From positions 1 to 64,000 of the forward strand of contig NZ_JWLK01000003.1 of NCBI RefSeq assembly GCF_000814005.1: a stretch of 64,000 bases of DNA, given 5' to 3'. This document shows positions 1 to 8,865 of the stretch, in pieces (position 1 is the first letter of the stretch; the number at the start of each line of letters is the position of its first letter). Both the position numbers and the translations under genes were made by a program. The notes under the pieces were generated by a model. That model was not told the DNA's origin and made no database searches. It saw nothing but the letters and a program-made list of their open reading frames with translations. This stretch comes from Ruegeria sp. ANG-S4 (GTDB taxonomy: Bacteria; Pseudomonadota; Alphaproteobacteria; Rhodobacterales; Rhodobacteraceae).

Positions 1-24
1 TCAATGGGTCCTGACCCTAGATGA

Positions 25-759
25 TCACGTCTTATCTTTCTTTTGGCACTCAAAGACTACGTCATCCCATAACTCAAATCGCTCCATGTCGGCAGGATGT
101 ATCCAAGTGCTAAGTGGTAATACCTCGCACGTTAGGCCCGCGCGTGCCATTCGGTCCACGATATCTTTTCCATATCTTCTAACGTGATCAAATTGCCCCC
201 ATCTTCTTTCTCTTTCGGCAGGGTCGGTAACGCTTGCGTCTTCATCGGTTACGGCTTCGTCGCGTGCATAGGGGACTTGAATTACCATGCATCCGTCGGG
301 TCGCAAAATCCTGCAAAGTTCCTGATACGCGGCCTGATCATCCACAATATGTTCCATCACATGGGAACATAAAATCAGATCATAACTCTCATCAGCCTCT
401 GGGATATCAGTAATATCACAGTGGAAATCTACGTTTGGTGCCGAATAATCGGTGGTCTTCAAGTCGATCTGCTCTTGTTTCCGAAGCCACCTTTCAATCC
501 CAAAGTCGGGTGCAAAAAGGAGAGTCTTCAGAGGTCCAGAGCGCGTTTCAAGAAACTTCTCGAGCCAAATGACAAGGGCTTTTTGTCGCGTTGATGATCC
601 GCAGAAAGGGCATGCTTCAGAAGGTTTGCTTTTGCTCCACGACCTCATGCACACTGGGCAATCAAAGTCATTACCTTGATATCTGATTAAATTGATCCTT
701 CGATGCAGAGTTCTGTATACCGGCGAAAGAACAGGGAGATAGTAATACGGCGTTGCCAA
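25..759 (-). CDS. SAM-dependent class I methyltransferase with N-terminal Cys cluster
   Basis: A 244-residue protein. Residues about 33-55 hold two CxxC pairs (CPVC and CPFC), suggesting a small zinc-binding ribbon before the catalytic domain. The methyltransferase part shows an acidic loop (DYSAPNVDFHCDITDIP) and the post-motif LILCSHVMEHI, typical of Methyltransf_11 enzymes, followed by LRPDGCMVIQVPY. The family transfers methyl groups from S-adenosylmethionine to many small molecules; the substrate is unknown. Its place at the edge of a polysaccharide locus suggests sugar methylation, which is inference. The first usable start is a TTG at 759, since no ATG lies in frame until residue 38. 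It reads away from the outer-membrane gene block, with about 370 bp between them. Confidence 0.75.
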   Translation of the reverse strand: MATPYYYLPVLSPVYRTLHRRINLIRYQGNDFDCPVCMRSWSKSKPSEACPFCGSSTRQKALVIWLEKFLETRSGPLKTLLFAPDFGIERWLRKQEQIDLKTTDYSAPNVDFHCDITDIPEADESYDLILCSHVMEHIVDDQAAYQELCRILRPDGCMVIQVPYARDEAVTDEDASVTDPAERERRWGQFDHVRRYGKDIVDRMARAGLTCEVLPLSTWIHPADMERFELWDDVVFECQKKDKT

Positions 760-1131
760 CGGTGTACTCCATTTCAGAATCGTTCGGTATGTCGGTCAGC
801 AATACAATGCCCCAACTGTTAAAATGTCCTCGATACCTATGCCAAAATCCTTTTAATTTTGGAAGGGATTTGACCTATCCCCCTGAAATCAGACCATAAG
901 GGATTGGCGACCCGTCTGAGTGCTCTGCTACCCAAGCTTCCGCTGACCTGAGCCCCTGATACGTCTCCAGTTTTTGTGTAGAGTCTGGTTGACCTGCTCC
1001 GCTGAAATGCCTTGGAATTGAGGTTAACCTGTTCTCCAACCGAGGGTAAGAGATTTCGGTAAGGCTGGGCTCTGCTCGTGCTGATCGGGTTCAATTTGAA
1101 TTTTGCCCTAGTATATGCTGAACAGCTCTTG
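760..1131. other. Intergenic stretch with insertion-sequence end remnants
   Basis: No convincing gene is visible here. Two imperfect copies of a short sequence lie 73 bp apart: TGACCTATCCCCCTGA at 871-886 and TGACCTGAGCCCCTGA at 944-959. The second shares GACCTGAGCCCC, in inverted orientation, with the right end of the IS3-family remnant at 47115-47126. This suggests the stretch carries ends of a lost IS3-like element. No transposase coding sequence remains. Confidence 0.35.
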
Positions 1132-2571
1132 TCATGGCCGCCAGGCGAATTCTCGTCCGATCTGGAAAAATGCCAAGGGGCTCGTCGCCCGACCAACCCC
1201 GTCCTCATCGCGGACACTGTAGTTCAGGCCAGCGTTTATGATCCATTGGGATTCAAGCTCATAGCTATATACCGCGTTCAGGTCTGTCCGCTCCACGCGC
1301 GGATCGACTTCAGTGGAATCGGTGAGAATATGTGTTGCACCCAGCCCCAGACGCGAAGACGGGCCGAGGCCCCAGATATAGCCGAAATCGAGAATATACT
1401 CATCACGGAACACTTCGTCGTCCGTAATGACGATATTCCGGTCAAAGAAAATGCGAAGTTCATTTTCACCGAATTCATTCGCATATCTCAACGAACCGAT
1501 CGGTTCTGTTCTACCACCATCTGTATGTGCAAAACCCAGGCTGACCGAAAAGGTGGCCCCCAGAATTTCCCGACTACGACCGATGCGAAACGAATTGAGG
1601 CGCCCGGCCAGCGACAGCTCACTCTCGGCGTCAAAAGTAATCTCGCCATTGGGCATATCATACTCAGCGCCTATTCTTCCGATAAAGCCCGAGGTGAAGT
1701 CATCCCCTGCAATCAGTTCACGCTCATCGATTTCAGTATATCCCAATGCGACGTCGAACCGCGTACGTGCTGAGACCTCCTGAGACAGCCCGAACACAAC
1801 ACTTTTGCTCTTACGGTCGGTTTGATCAGGATTATCTTCCTCGTATCGCTCCGCCCGTATGTCAATCGTAGCGGTCGTGACAGGTGACAGGACAAAGCCA
1901 ATACCCGCGCTCCCACCAATGGTGTCACTGTTAAAAAGATCGGGGCTTGTTTGATCCACATAGTCGAGGTTTTGGGCGTTTATGCGGAAGTTGTAGCTGA
2001 TCAGATCCTGGCGCCCAAAATCCATTTGGAAAACCGAGTTGAACTCTCTGCGGGTCCCATCGCCCGTCAAATCGCCGAAGTCAGAGGGTAAATCGAGCAC
2101 CCCTTCATCATCGATAAAGTCGTTGAGAGATCGAAAAAGCCCGATGTCATAACTGGAAAAGTCAACGCCAAAATCAAGCCCGGCATTGGCTCCCTCCCGA
2201 GCATAGCCGAACTCGAAGATGGAATCACCAATGTCAAAATCGCTATCTTCGTTTGGCAGATCCGTCCATCGCAGAGCAGTGACCGCGTCCAAACTAAGGC
2301 TCTGGATCGGAGTCTCGCTGGAAACCCCAAAGGACAAAATCGTTGAGGAGATTGTTCCGTGGCCTTCTTCCGGAACCTCAAGCCTCAGGTTACGGCCGCT
2401 TTCAAACCTTTGCGCAATCCCCAGAGTCATCTGTGTTCCACCCGGCCCCAGCTCGACAACCTGGGCGTCAGCGCGGTTCTGCAAGTGCAGGACACCACAC
2501 ACAATACCGAACAATATTATCCGCAGAACGAGTTGGTATTTCACCGGCCGGCCACTTTCGCTGTTATTCAA
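1132..2571 (-). CDS. Outer-membrane beta-barrel protein of the polysaccharide locus
   Basis: A 479-residue protein. A hydrophobic N-terminal segment ending near NRADAQVV acts as a Sec signal peptide. The rest is a long series of alternating polar and aromatic strands with acidic loops (for example AERYEEDNPDQTD, DIDERE-type turns and IFFDRNIVITDDEVF), and the chain ends in an aromatic-rich strand. This is the pattern of an outer-membrane barrel of the kind found beside exosortase and EPS genes in proteobacteria. It probably forms or supports the export pore, an inference from its position. Its start overlaps the stop of the upstream Wza-like gene by 8 bp, so the two are translationally coupled. 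The start is TTG at 2571; a GTG at 2544, nearer the signal peptide, is a good alternative. Confidence 0.7.
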   Translation of the reverse strand: MNNSESGRPVKYQLVLRIILFGIVCGVLHLQNRADAQVVELGPGGTQMTLGIAQRFESGRNLRLEVPEEGHGTISSTILSFGVSSETPIQSLSLDAVTALRWTDLPNEDSDFDIGDSIFEFGYAREGANAGLDFGVDFSSYDIGLFRSLNDFIDDEGVLDLPSDFGDLTGDGTRREFNSVFQMDFGRQDLISYNFRINAQNLDYVDQTSPDLFNSDTIGGSAGIGFVLSPVTTATIDIRAERYEEDNPDQTDRKSKSVVFGLSQEVSARTRFDVALGYTEIDERELIAGDDFTSGFIGRIGAEYDMPNGEITFDAESELSLAGRLNSFRIGRSREILGATFSVSLGFAHTDGGRTEPIGSLRYANEFGENELRIFFDRNIVITDDEVFRDEYILDFGYIWGLGPSSRLGLGATHILTDSTEVDPRVERTDLNAVYSYELESQWIINAGLNYSVRDEDGVGRATSPLAFFQIGREFAWRP

Positions 2572-3163
2572 ACAGGCGCCGTTGTGGAATTACAATCACG
2601 TCGCCATCGACTAATTGCGTGTTACCGCCGGTCCCTGTGCCATCCAGCATCGCATCATAATTGAACTGATACACGTTTTCCTTTCCGGTGCTGTCCGTCC
2701 GGCGCAACATGATTCGTTTTGTAGCCGCAAATCTGGAAAATCCACCCATCTCGCCGAAAAACTGAAGAAGTGTTGTCCCGCGCACCGGTGCATGCCTGCC
2801 AGGTGATCCCGCCTCACCGATGACATAGACATCAATCGTACGCTCGGGCAGTGGCTCCCGTGGTACATTGAGCGCCCCAAGAGAGACGAAAACATTGGGT
2901 GGCGAGGCAAAGTTCGGAGCGAGAATCTCGGTGAGCTCATCGCCGACCTGTTCGACGCTCCGCCCGCCCGCACGCAGGGAACCTGCAAGCGGAACATTAA
3001 TTCTACCGTCGGGACGCACCAGAACCTCGCGGTTCAGGCTTTCGTCCTCCAGTACCTCGATACGCAGCGTATCCCCTGCCTGAATACGGTAGCCTTGCGC
3101 CTGAGCCGATACTACAGCTAAGCACATGATGGTCGCAGCGACGAGCGCGAAAACAAATTTCAT
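2564..3163 (-). CDS. Wza-like polysaccharide biosynthesis/export protein
   Basis: A 199-residue periplasmic or outer-membrane protein. Residues 1-23 form a signal peptide ending in SAQAQ. There is no lipobox cysteine, unlike Wza itself. A Poly_export domain follows (GYRIQAGDTLRIEVLEDE, then VLVRPDGRINVPLAG), and then an SLBB-type domain (IDVYVIGEAGSPG to VDGDVIVIPQ). The length matches the short export proteins of EPS/exosortase loci, which lack the long C-terminal helix of Wza. It is the first gene of a two-gene minus-strand operon with the beta-barrel protein, and is divergent from the TPR lipoprotein gene across a 369-bp gap that must hold promoters for both directions. Confidence 0.85.
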   Translation of the reverse strand: MKFVFALVAATIMCLAVVSAQAQGYRIQAGDTLRIEVLEDESLNREVLVRPDGRINVPLAGSLRAGGRSVEQVGDELTEILAPNFASPPNVFVSLGALNVPREPLPERTIDVYVIGEAGSPGRHAPVRGTTLLQFFGEMGGFSRFAATKRIMLRRTDSTGKENVYQFNYDAMLDGTGTGGNTQLVDGDVIVIPQRRLFE

Positions 3164-3532
3164 ATTAAAGCTCTTTCAGTCTTTCCAAAGTCTAGCCTCA
3201 CCTCTTGCCGGGTACTTTATAGCCACTTCCAACAATATCGACCCGCTTTTTTAACTGGGTTTCCAAGTTTTCTTCCAGCCCGTGTGAAAGTTGCTTTCAT
3301 CTGAATGCCCTGAGCAGGGCGCGATTCTCCAAGGAGCGCATTTCAATCAGGACATGCTTCAGTAGAGATGTATCAGTTGCAGAACATTTATAGCGCGACA
3401 GCAGTTTCCGGATTACAAACATGTATTGTTTTTTGATCAACTCGAGGGGTAACATTCGCGCCTTCGAGTTCTAAACTACCAACTCTTTTTACCACTGATA
3501 TCTGGAAAAGTTATCAAGACTTTCTCTGATCC
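3164..3532. other. Divergent intergenic region between export and TPR operons
   Basis: A 369-bp gap between two divergently transcribed operons of the same system, so it should contain both promoters. It is AT-richer than the flanking genes. I see no clear sigma-54 pair or regulator site and do not assign promoter positions. Confidence 0.5.
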
Positions 3533-5974
3533 ATGAGCGAACCAACGTTGCGACATCCCAGGCTTTTACCCCCGTTGCTGATTTGTTTATCCCTGCTGCT
3601 TGCCGGGTGTGAAGACTCTGAGGAACGAGCTGAACGGCATCTTCAGTCAGCCGTTGAACTTCTGGCCGCCGGGGATACCGAGCGTGCGATAGTTGAACTG
3701 CGTAACGTTGTTAAATTCGACGTTGATCACAAAGAGGGCCGTCTGCTTCTTGCGCAAACGCTGGCCAAACAGGGGGATGTTCAGGATTCAATCAGCCAGT
3801 TTCTACGTTTGGCAGAGCAATACCCAGACTTTCTGATCGTCCGCACCGCCTTGACTCGTATGATGCTGGAGATAAACGCTTGGGAAGAGGCCGAGCATCA
3901 TGGGCGGTTTGCCCGGGATCTGGCGTCCGAGGATCCTGATGTTATTTTTCTGAATGCGGTGCTGGATTATCGGGAAAGCCTGCTGACCGGAGACATGTCG
4001 GGGCTGACAAAACCCAGCGCAATCGCCCGGCAGCATGTTGCGATGTCCCCAGACAACCTGTTGGCTTGGCGACTTTTGATAGATCACGCCTTGGCCAAAG
4101 AGGACACAGCAGAAGCCTTGCGTCGGGCAAACCAGGCTTTAACGCACCTGCCTCATGTTTATGAGCTGCATCTTTCAAAACTGCATGTCTTGAGTGAACG
4201 CCGGGATGTGGGCGGGATAAGGGATGCGCTTATGGACATGATGGCGCAATTCCCTCAGGATCCTCAAGCCCGGAACATGTTGCTGTCCTGGTATCTGGAG
4301 CAGAGGGATCTTGAAGGGGCCGAGGCCTATCTGCGTGAGCTGGCAGCGGCACCAGGGGCAGCGGCAGACCAGAACCTGCAGGTTGTCAACTTCCTGAAAC
4401 GGACTCGCGGAAACGAAGCAGCCAGAGCAGAAGTGGACCGTCTTGTCGCGAACGACCCGGAGGCGGTCGAGTATTTGGCGATGCGCGCCGTGCTGGATTT
4501 TGAGGACGGCGAGACAGCTTCTGCAATCTCTCGGATGAAGCAACTGCTGGACGGTGCCGAACCTTCAGAAAACACGTCCAACCTAAAGGTAAACCTGGCT
4601 AGGATGCTGGTCAGCTCGCGGCAGGTACAAGAGGCCCGATCTTGGGTTGATGGCGCTCTGACCGATACCCCTGGCCACGTTGAGGCGCTGAAAATGCGGG
4701 CCGCCTGGCAAATCGAAGACGACCTGCCGGAAGAGGCTATCCTGACCTTGCGCACCGCCCAGGCAAACGCGCCGCGCGATCCCGACATCATGGTTCTTAT
4801 GGGGCAAGCCCATGAGCGTGCGGGGGCTCGTGAACTGGCCGGAGAACGCTACGCTTTGGCGGTCGAAGCCTCGGAGCGTGCTCCGAGTGAGTCTTTGCGC
4901 TATGCGACGTTTCTTCTGCAGGATGGCAGGTTCGATGTAGCAGAGACGGTGCTTGCAGATGCCCTGAAGGTCGCACCCGCACATGTCGATCTGATTGCAA
5001 CCATGGCTGAAGTCCAGCTGCGCAACCAAAACTGGAACCATGTCTCGCGCCTGATCCGGCAACTCAGGGCGCAAGAGCGGCCTTCGGCCGTGGCTGCCGC
5101 CGATCAGATCGAGACTGCCTTTTTACTGCAACAGCGCCGCACCCAAGATGCCCTTGCCTTTCTGGGCGATCTGGCGGCAGCTGACGAGAACAACACCGCA
5201 GCATTGGCTGATCTGATCAACACCCTTGTTCAGAGCGACAACGCCGAACTGGCCCAGGCAATCCTGACCGAAAGGATGCAGCAAGACCCGGACAACGCCA
5301 CCCTGAAGTTCTTTCGTGCCGGGCTGCATATAATCGAGGGTGAAGAAGATTTGGCGGAAGCCGGCTATCGCGGGTTGCTGTCTGAAGACCCTGCTAATTT
5401 CCGGGCATTGCGGCAGCTGAGCCGTTTGTTGGTTGCGCAAGAACGCGAAGAGGACTTGACCAAGGTAATAGACGCCGCGGTCGCCACTCAACCGGGGTCA
5501 CTTTTGCCCCGGTTGCTCAAGGCCGAACAGCTTGAGCGTCTCCAGGATTTCGACGGCGCTATTGAGCTGTATGAAGGCCTTTATGCGGATGACAGCGGAA
5601 ATTTGATCTTTGCAAATAACCTTGCCAGCCTGATCACAACACACCGGGATGATACAACCAGCCTGTCACGGGCCTACACGATTGCAAGGCGATTGCGCGG
5701 GTCCGACGTCCCGGCATTTCAGGATACATACGGCTGGATTGTCTTTCGGCGCGGCAATCATTCAGAGGCGCTGGACCATCTGAAGAACGCAGCTATCGGC
5801 CTGCCAAATAACCCACTGGTACATTATCATCTGGGAGAGGTGTATCTGGCTCTCGGGCGCACCGACGACGCGTACAGAGTGTTAAACAAGGCTCTGACGC
5901 TATCGGCCAACCAGACTTTTCCGCAACTGGAGAGAACCAGGGAAATCCTCAGTACCTTATCTGCGACAGAATAA
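3533..5974 (+). CDS. TPR-repeat lipoprotein of the exosortase/EPS system (PrsT-like)
   Basis: An 813-residue lipoprotein. The N-terminus has a signal peptide with the lipobox LLAGCE, the cysteine becoming residue 1 of the mature protein. Nearly all the rest is tetratricopeptide repeats, seen as periodic A-x-x-L-x-x-G/A helical pairs such as AVELLAAGDTERAIVELRNV and, near the C-terminus, HYHLGEVYLALGRTDDAYRV. Large TPR lipoproteins of this kind (PrsT family) occur beside exosortase genes and are thought to act as scaffolds for export or protein sorting. This one is somewhat shorter than typical PrsT. The next gene downstream is the exosortase, 257 bp away. The exact role is inferred from context. 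Confidence 0.8.
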   Translation: MSEPTLRHPRLLPPLLICLSLLLAGCEDSEERAERHLQSAVELLAAGDTERAIVELRNVVKFDVDHKEGRLLLAQTLAKQGDVQDSISQFLRLAEQYPDFLIVRTALTRMMLEINAWEEAEHHGRFARDLASEDPDVIFLNAVLDYRESLLTGDMSGLTKPSAIARQHVAMSPDNLLAWRLLIDHALAKEDTAEALRRANQALTHLPHVYELHLSKLHVLSERRDVGGIRDALMDMMAQFPQDPQARNMLLSWYLEQRDLEGAEAYLRELAAAPGAAADQNLQVVNFLKRTRGNEAARAEVDRLVANDPEAVEYLAMRAVLDFEDGETASAISRMKQLLDGAEPSENTSNLKVNLARMLVSSRQVQEARSWVDGALTDTPGHVEALKMRAAWQIEDDLPEEAILTLRTAQANAPRDPDIMVLMGQAHERAGARELAGERYALAVEASERAPSESLRYATFLLQDGRFDVAETVLADALKVAPAHVDLIATMAEVQLRNQNWNHVSRLIRQLRAQERPSAVAAADQIETAFLLQQRRTQDALAFLGDLAAADENNTAALADLINTLVQSDNAELAQAILTERMQQDPDNATLKFFRAGLHIIEGEEDLAEAGYRGLLSEDPANFRALRQLSRLLVAQEREEDLTKVIDAAVATQPGSLLPRLLKAEQLERLQDFDGAIELYEGLYADDSGNLIFANNLASLITTHRDDTTSLSRAYTIARRLRGSDVPAFQDTYGWIVFRRGNHSEALDHLKNAAIGLPNNPLVHYHLGEVYLALGRTDDAYRVLNKALTLSANQTFPQLERTREILSTLSATE

Positions 5975-6000
5975 GCACATGCTCATGCCTGAGATGGAAA

Positions 6001-6025
6001 TCACCGCCGATGGCGGTCGCGGTGA
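6001..6025 (+). terminator. Possible hairpin between TPR gene and xrtD
   Basis: TCACCGC at 6001-6007 pairs with GCGGTGA at 6019-6025. An alternative inner hairpin, CCGCC-GAT-GGCGG, sits at 6004-6016. It lies about 27 bp after the TPR gene stop, but no T-run follows, so it may be an attenuator, an mRNA stability element or chance. Confidence 0.25.
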
Positions 6026-6231
6026 AAATTCACGGAGTTGTGTTTCCAGATCCTGACCAATTTTCACTCCTGCTCTACATAATTTCAACAGCACCTAAGG
6101 CCGCCCATCAAAATCGGCGACGGTTTTGTCGGGGTTTCCCCCAAGGATAGACCTGCGCCGGATCATGCATTAAAAGTAAAGAAGCTTCCTGGTGCGAGTT
6201 GTTCGGTTTGGTTGTTGTTTGAAAGAGTGGG

Positions 6232-7815
6232 ATGCGCGGCTATAGTCCAAACAAAGTTCTGACCGATGTGACATCGTCCGAAGGGGTTTTCTGGCTGCTT
6301 CTAATGACACTGGGCGCGGCCGCCTTCTTCTGGGACGGAATCCTGGAACTGATCGACGCATGGAAGCTGCCTGAATACAGCCACGGACCGCTGATCCCCA
6401 TACTTTCCGCGTTACTGTTCCTGAGACAGTTGAAAGGCGTCAATATTGATCACGGGCCGGTCCCCGATCGCTGGCCCGGGTTTGTCCTGCTGATACTTGC
6501 TCTGATGCTGGGAATGATGGGTCGACTGATCGGGATACGCGATTTTGTTGCTTATGCGCTGATCCTCTGGGTTGGCGCCGTTTTGCTGATCAGCTTTGGC
6601 TGGCGCAGGGGAAAGCAATTCTGGCCTCCGGTGCTGCACCTAGTCTATATGCTGCCGCTGATCGGTGCCCTGTATTATGGCGTTTCCACATGGTTACAGC
6701 TGATCTCATCCAAATTGGGTGTCTATTTTCTGGATATTCTACGCGTACCGGTGTTTCTTGACGGCAATATCATTGATCTGGGGGTGTATCGTTTGCATGT
6801 GGCAGAAGCCTGCTCGGGTCTGCGTTATCTCTTCCCGATCCTCAGCTTCTCCTACATTTTTGCGGTCCTTTATAAAGGCCCCACATGGCACAAGGCGGTG
6901 CTGCTGCTTTCGGCTGTCCCAATCACCATAGTCATGAATTCAATCCGTATAGCCGCTGCGGGGCTTATCGTGAATTTCTACGGGATCGGCTATATTGAAG
7001 GGTTTTCACACTTCTTCGAAGGATGGGTGATCTTCATCTGCTGTATAACCGTTCTTTTTGCAATCGCCTGGATTCTGATGCGGTTGCGTAATGAATACTC
7101 AAACTTGACCGAAGCGCTGGACCTGGAAACCGAAGGATTATGGACGCAAGCCAAACGTATCAGGCTGGTCACGCCATCAATTGCGTTGATCAGTGGAACC
7201 ATCCTAGTGGTGAGCCTCAGCGTCTTTTGGCAAATTATACCTGAACGCGAAGCTCCGACTGCGAATCGCTACCCATTCGCGCTGTTCCCCAAGAGGGTCG
7301 ATGCATGGCAGGTCGGCCGCTCCCGGGCGCTGGAGCCCGAGGTCGAACGCATATTGGCCGCTGATGACTATCTTCAGGTGACATTGTCCAGGCCGGACAC
7401 CGTGGCGCCAGTAGACCTCTTCATGGCTTGGTACAAGGATCAGCACACAGGCGGTGTCCACTCGCCCGAGGTCTGTCTGCCGGGTGCGGGATGGGAAATC
7501 GCCTGGTTGGAACGCATAGAATTATCTAATGGCACCGCAAGCTTTCCAGCCAATCGTGCAGTCATACAAAAGGGGCTAGACCGAATGCTGGTCTATTATT
7601 GGTATGAACAGCAGGGGACACGCGTGGCATCCGGGTTCACGGCCAGGCTTCTGTTGACGCTGGGCAAGATAACCAATGGCCGTACAGACAGCGCAATTGT
7701 TCGCCTTATCACTCCGATCATGCAGGGCGAGAGCGAAGCCGCAGCAGAAGAACGGCTGTTGGATAGCTTTCGCGCCACCGAAGGACAACTGAAACGATTT
7801 GTCTCAGGGATATAA
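6232..7815 (+). CDS. xrtD: Exosortase D fused to EpsI domain (VPLPA-CTERM sorting enzyme)
   Basis: A 527-residue inner-membrane protein. Residues about 15-285 hold some eight membrane segments and the exosortase catalytic set: Cys194 in AEACSGLRYLFP, Arg239 in MNSIRIAAAG and His260 in GFSHFFEGW. Residues about 310-527 form an EpsI domain with its hallmark YKDQHTGGVHSPEVCLPGAGW stretch (about 401-421). The exosortase-EpsI fusion of about 500 residues is the form of XrtD in Rhodobacterales, which recognises C-terminal VPLPA signals. A matching substrate is encoded at 41198. The enzyme cleaves the signal in the membrane and is thought to pass the protein on for envelope attachment. The start is ATG at 6232, 257 bp after the TPR gene. 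Confidence 0.9.
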   Translation: MRGYSPNKVLTDVTSSEGVFWLLLMTLGAAAFFWDGILELIDAWKLPEYSHGPLIPILSALLFLRQLKGVNIDHGPVPDRWPGFVLLILALMLGMMGRLIGIRDFVAYALILWVGAVLLISFGWRRGKQFWPPVLHLVYMLPLIGALYYGVSTWLQLISSKLGVYFLDILRVPVFLDGNIIDLGVYRLHVAEACSGLRYLFPILSFSYIFAVLYKGPTWHKAVLLLSAVPITIVMNSIRIAAAGLIVNFYGIGYIEGFSHFFEGWVIFICCITVLFAIAWILMRLRNEYSNLTEALDLETEGLWTQAKRIRLVTPSIALISGTILVVSLSVFWQIIPEREAPTANRYPFALFPKRVDAWQVGRSRALEPEVERILAADDYLQVTLSRPDTVAPVDLFMAWYKDQHTGGVHSPEVCLPGAGWEIAWLERIELSNGTASFPANRAVIQKGLDRMLVYYWYEQQGTRVASGFTARLLLTLGKITNGRTDSAIVRLITPIMQGESEAAAEERLLDSFRATEGQLKRFVSGI

Positions 7816-7967
7816 GACCTTGCAAATTAAAACACGGCTGGGAGCATTGAGGTTAACACGATAGACATGAACTCGCAGCCATTTGCGTGCCAGCCACAAT
7901 TGAACGGTATGCCGCGCGAAACCAAAGCTAATTACGATTAAACAAATCACTATCAGGAATTCACTAC

Positions 7968-8810
7968 ATGTCACAGCCTGTAATCCAGATGGACCCCGAA
8001 ACGCTAAGTCTGTCGACCGAGAGCGCAAAAGCGGCTGCACAACCGTACGCCGAAGCATATCAGAGTGCCCAGCCTTACGCACATGGGTGCATTGATAACT
8101 TCTTGCCACCTGAAATTCTGGAACGCGTGCGCAAGGAACTTGAGGACTTGCCCGAACCTGAATCAAGTTTTGACCGTGCTCAGGAGCGTCTTAAAACCAG
8201 CTATTCACCGGAACGCCTGCTGCCATACACACGCAATCTGTTCTACGTCCTGAACTCTCGGCCTTTCATATTGTTCTTGGAGAAACTGACAGGAATAGAA
8301 GGCCTGATTCCGGATCCGTATTTCATGGGCGGGGGAATTCATAAGGTCGCCAATGGCGGACATCTGGATATTCATGCCGACTTCAATCACCATGGCAAGC
8401 TCAACCTAGAGCGTCGCCTCAACGTACTCATCTACCTGAACCAGGACTGGAAAGAAGAGTGGGGCGGGCAGTTCGAAATCTGGAGCACGGACATGACAGA
8501 GAAAGTCAACGCGTATGTGCCCATCTTTAATCGCATGTGCTGCTTCAGCACCGGTTCCGACACATGGCACGGCAACCCCGAGCCGGTGAACAATCCCAAC
8601 GGTGACCCGCGCATGTCGATCGCGCTCTATTATTTTACCGCGACGTGGGACGACACACGTAAAGGTCACACAACATTGTTCAAACCACGTCCGGGCACCG
8701 CTGATCAATTTGACAAGAAAATTGCCCGCCGGCAGTTCATGGGCAACGTTTTGCCCCCATTCATATACCGGCGTGTTGTCAAATTGCTATCAAAGGTTGG
8801 CTATTTCTAG
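7968..8810 (+). CDS. 2-oxoglutarate/Fe(II)-dependent oxygenase, prolyl 4-hydroxylase-like
   Basis: A 280-residue protein with the metal-binding facial triad in order: His136 and Asp138 in DIHADF, and His201 in TWHGNPEPV. Arg215 in PRMSIALYYF is positioned to bind 2-oxoglutarate. The family hydroxylates proteins or small molecules using 2-oxoglutarate and oxygen. It lies between the exosortase and the flippase on the same strand, 152 bp and 55 bp away, so it may modify a sorted protein, a sugar or a lipid carrier product. The substrate is not evident. No signal peptide is visible, so it should act in the cytoplasm. Confidence 0.8.
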   Translation: MSQPVIQMDPETLSLSTESAKAAAQPYAEAYQSAQPYAHGCIDNFLPPEILERVRKELEDLPEPESSFDRAQERLKTSYSPERLLPYTRNLFYVLNSRPFILFLEKLTGIEGLIPDPYFMGGGIHKVANGGHLDIHADFNHHGKLNLERRLNVLIYLNQDWKEEWGGQFEIWSTDMTEKVNAYVPIFNRMCCFSTGSDTWHGNPEPVNNPNGDPRMSIALYYFTATWDDTRKGHTTLFKPRPGTADQFDKKIARRQFMGNVLPPFIYRRVVKLLSKVGYF

Positions 8811-8865
8811 AGACAAGTCTCGAACCAGAAGCTAGCTGCGTTTTCCAACCGATGAAACTAGACCC

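Noticed and set aside
837-1217. 126-codon minus-strand open frame near the left end
   Set aside because: Overlaps the C-terminus of the beta-barrel gene in another frame and lacks a family pattern; the visible signal there is insertion-sequence ends.
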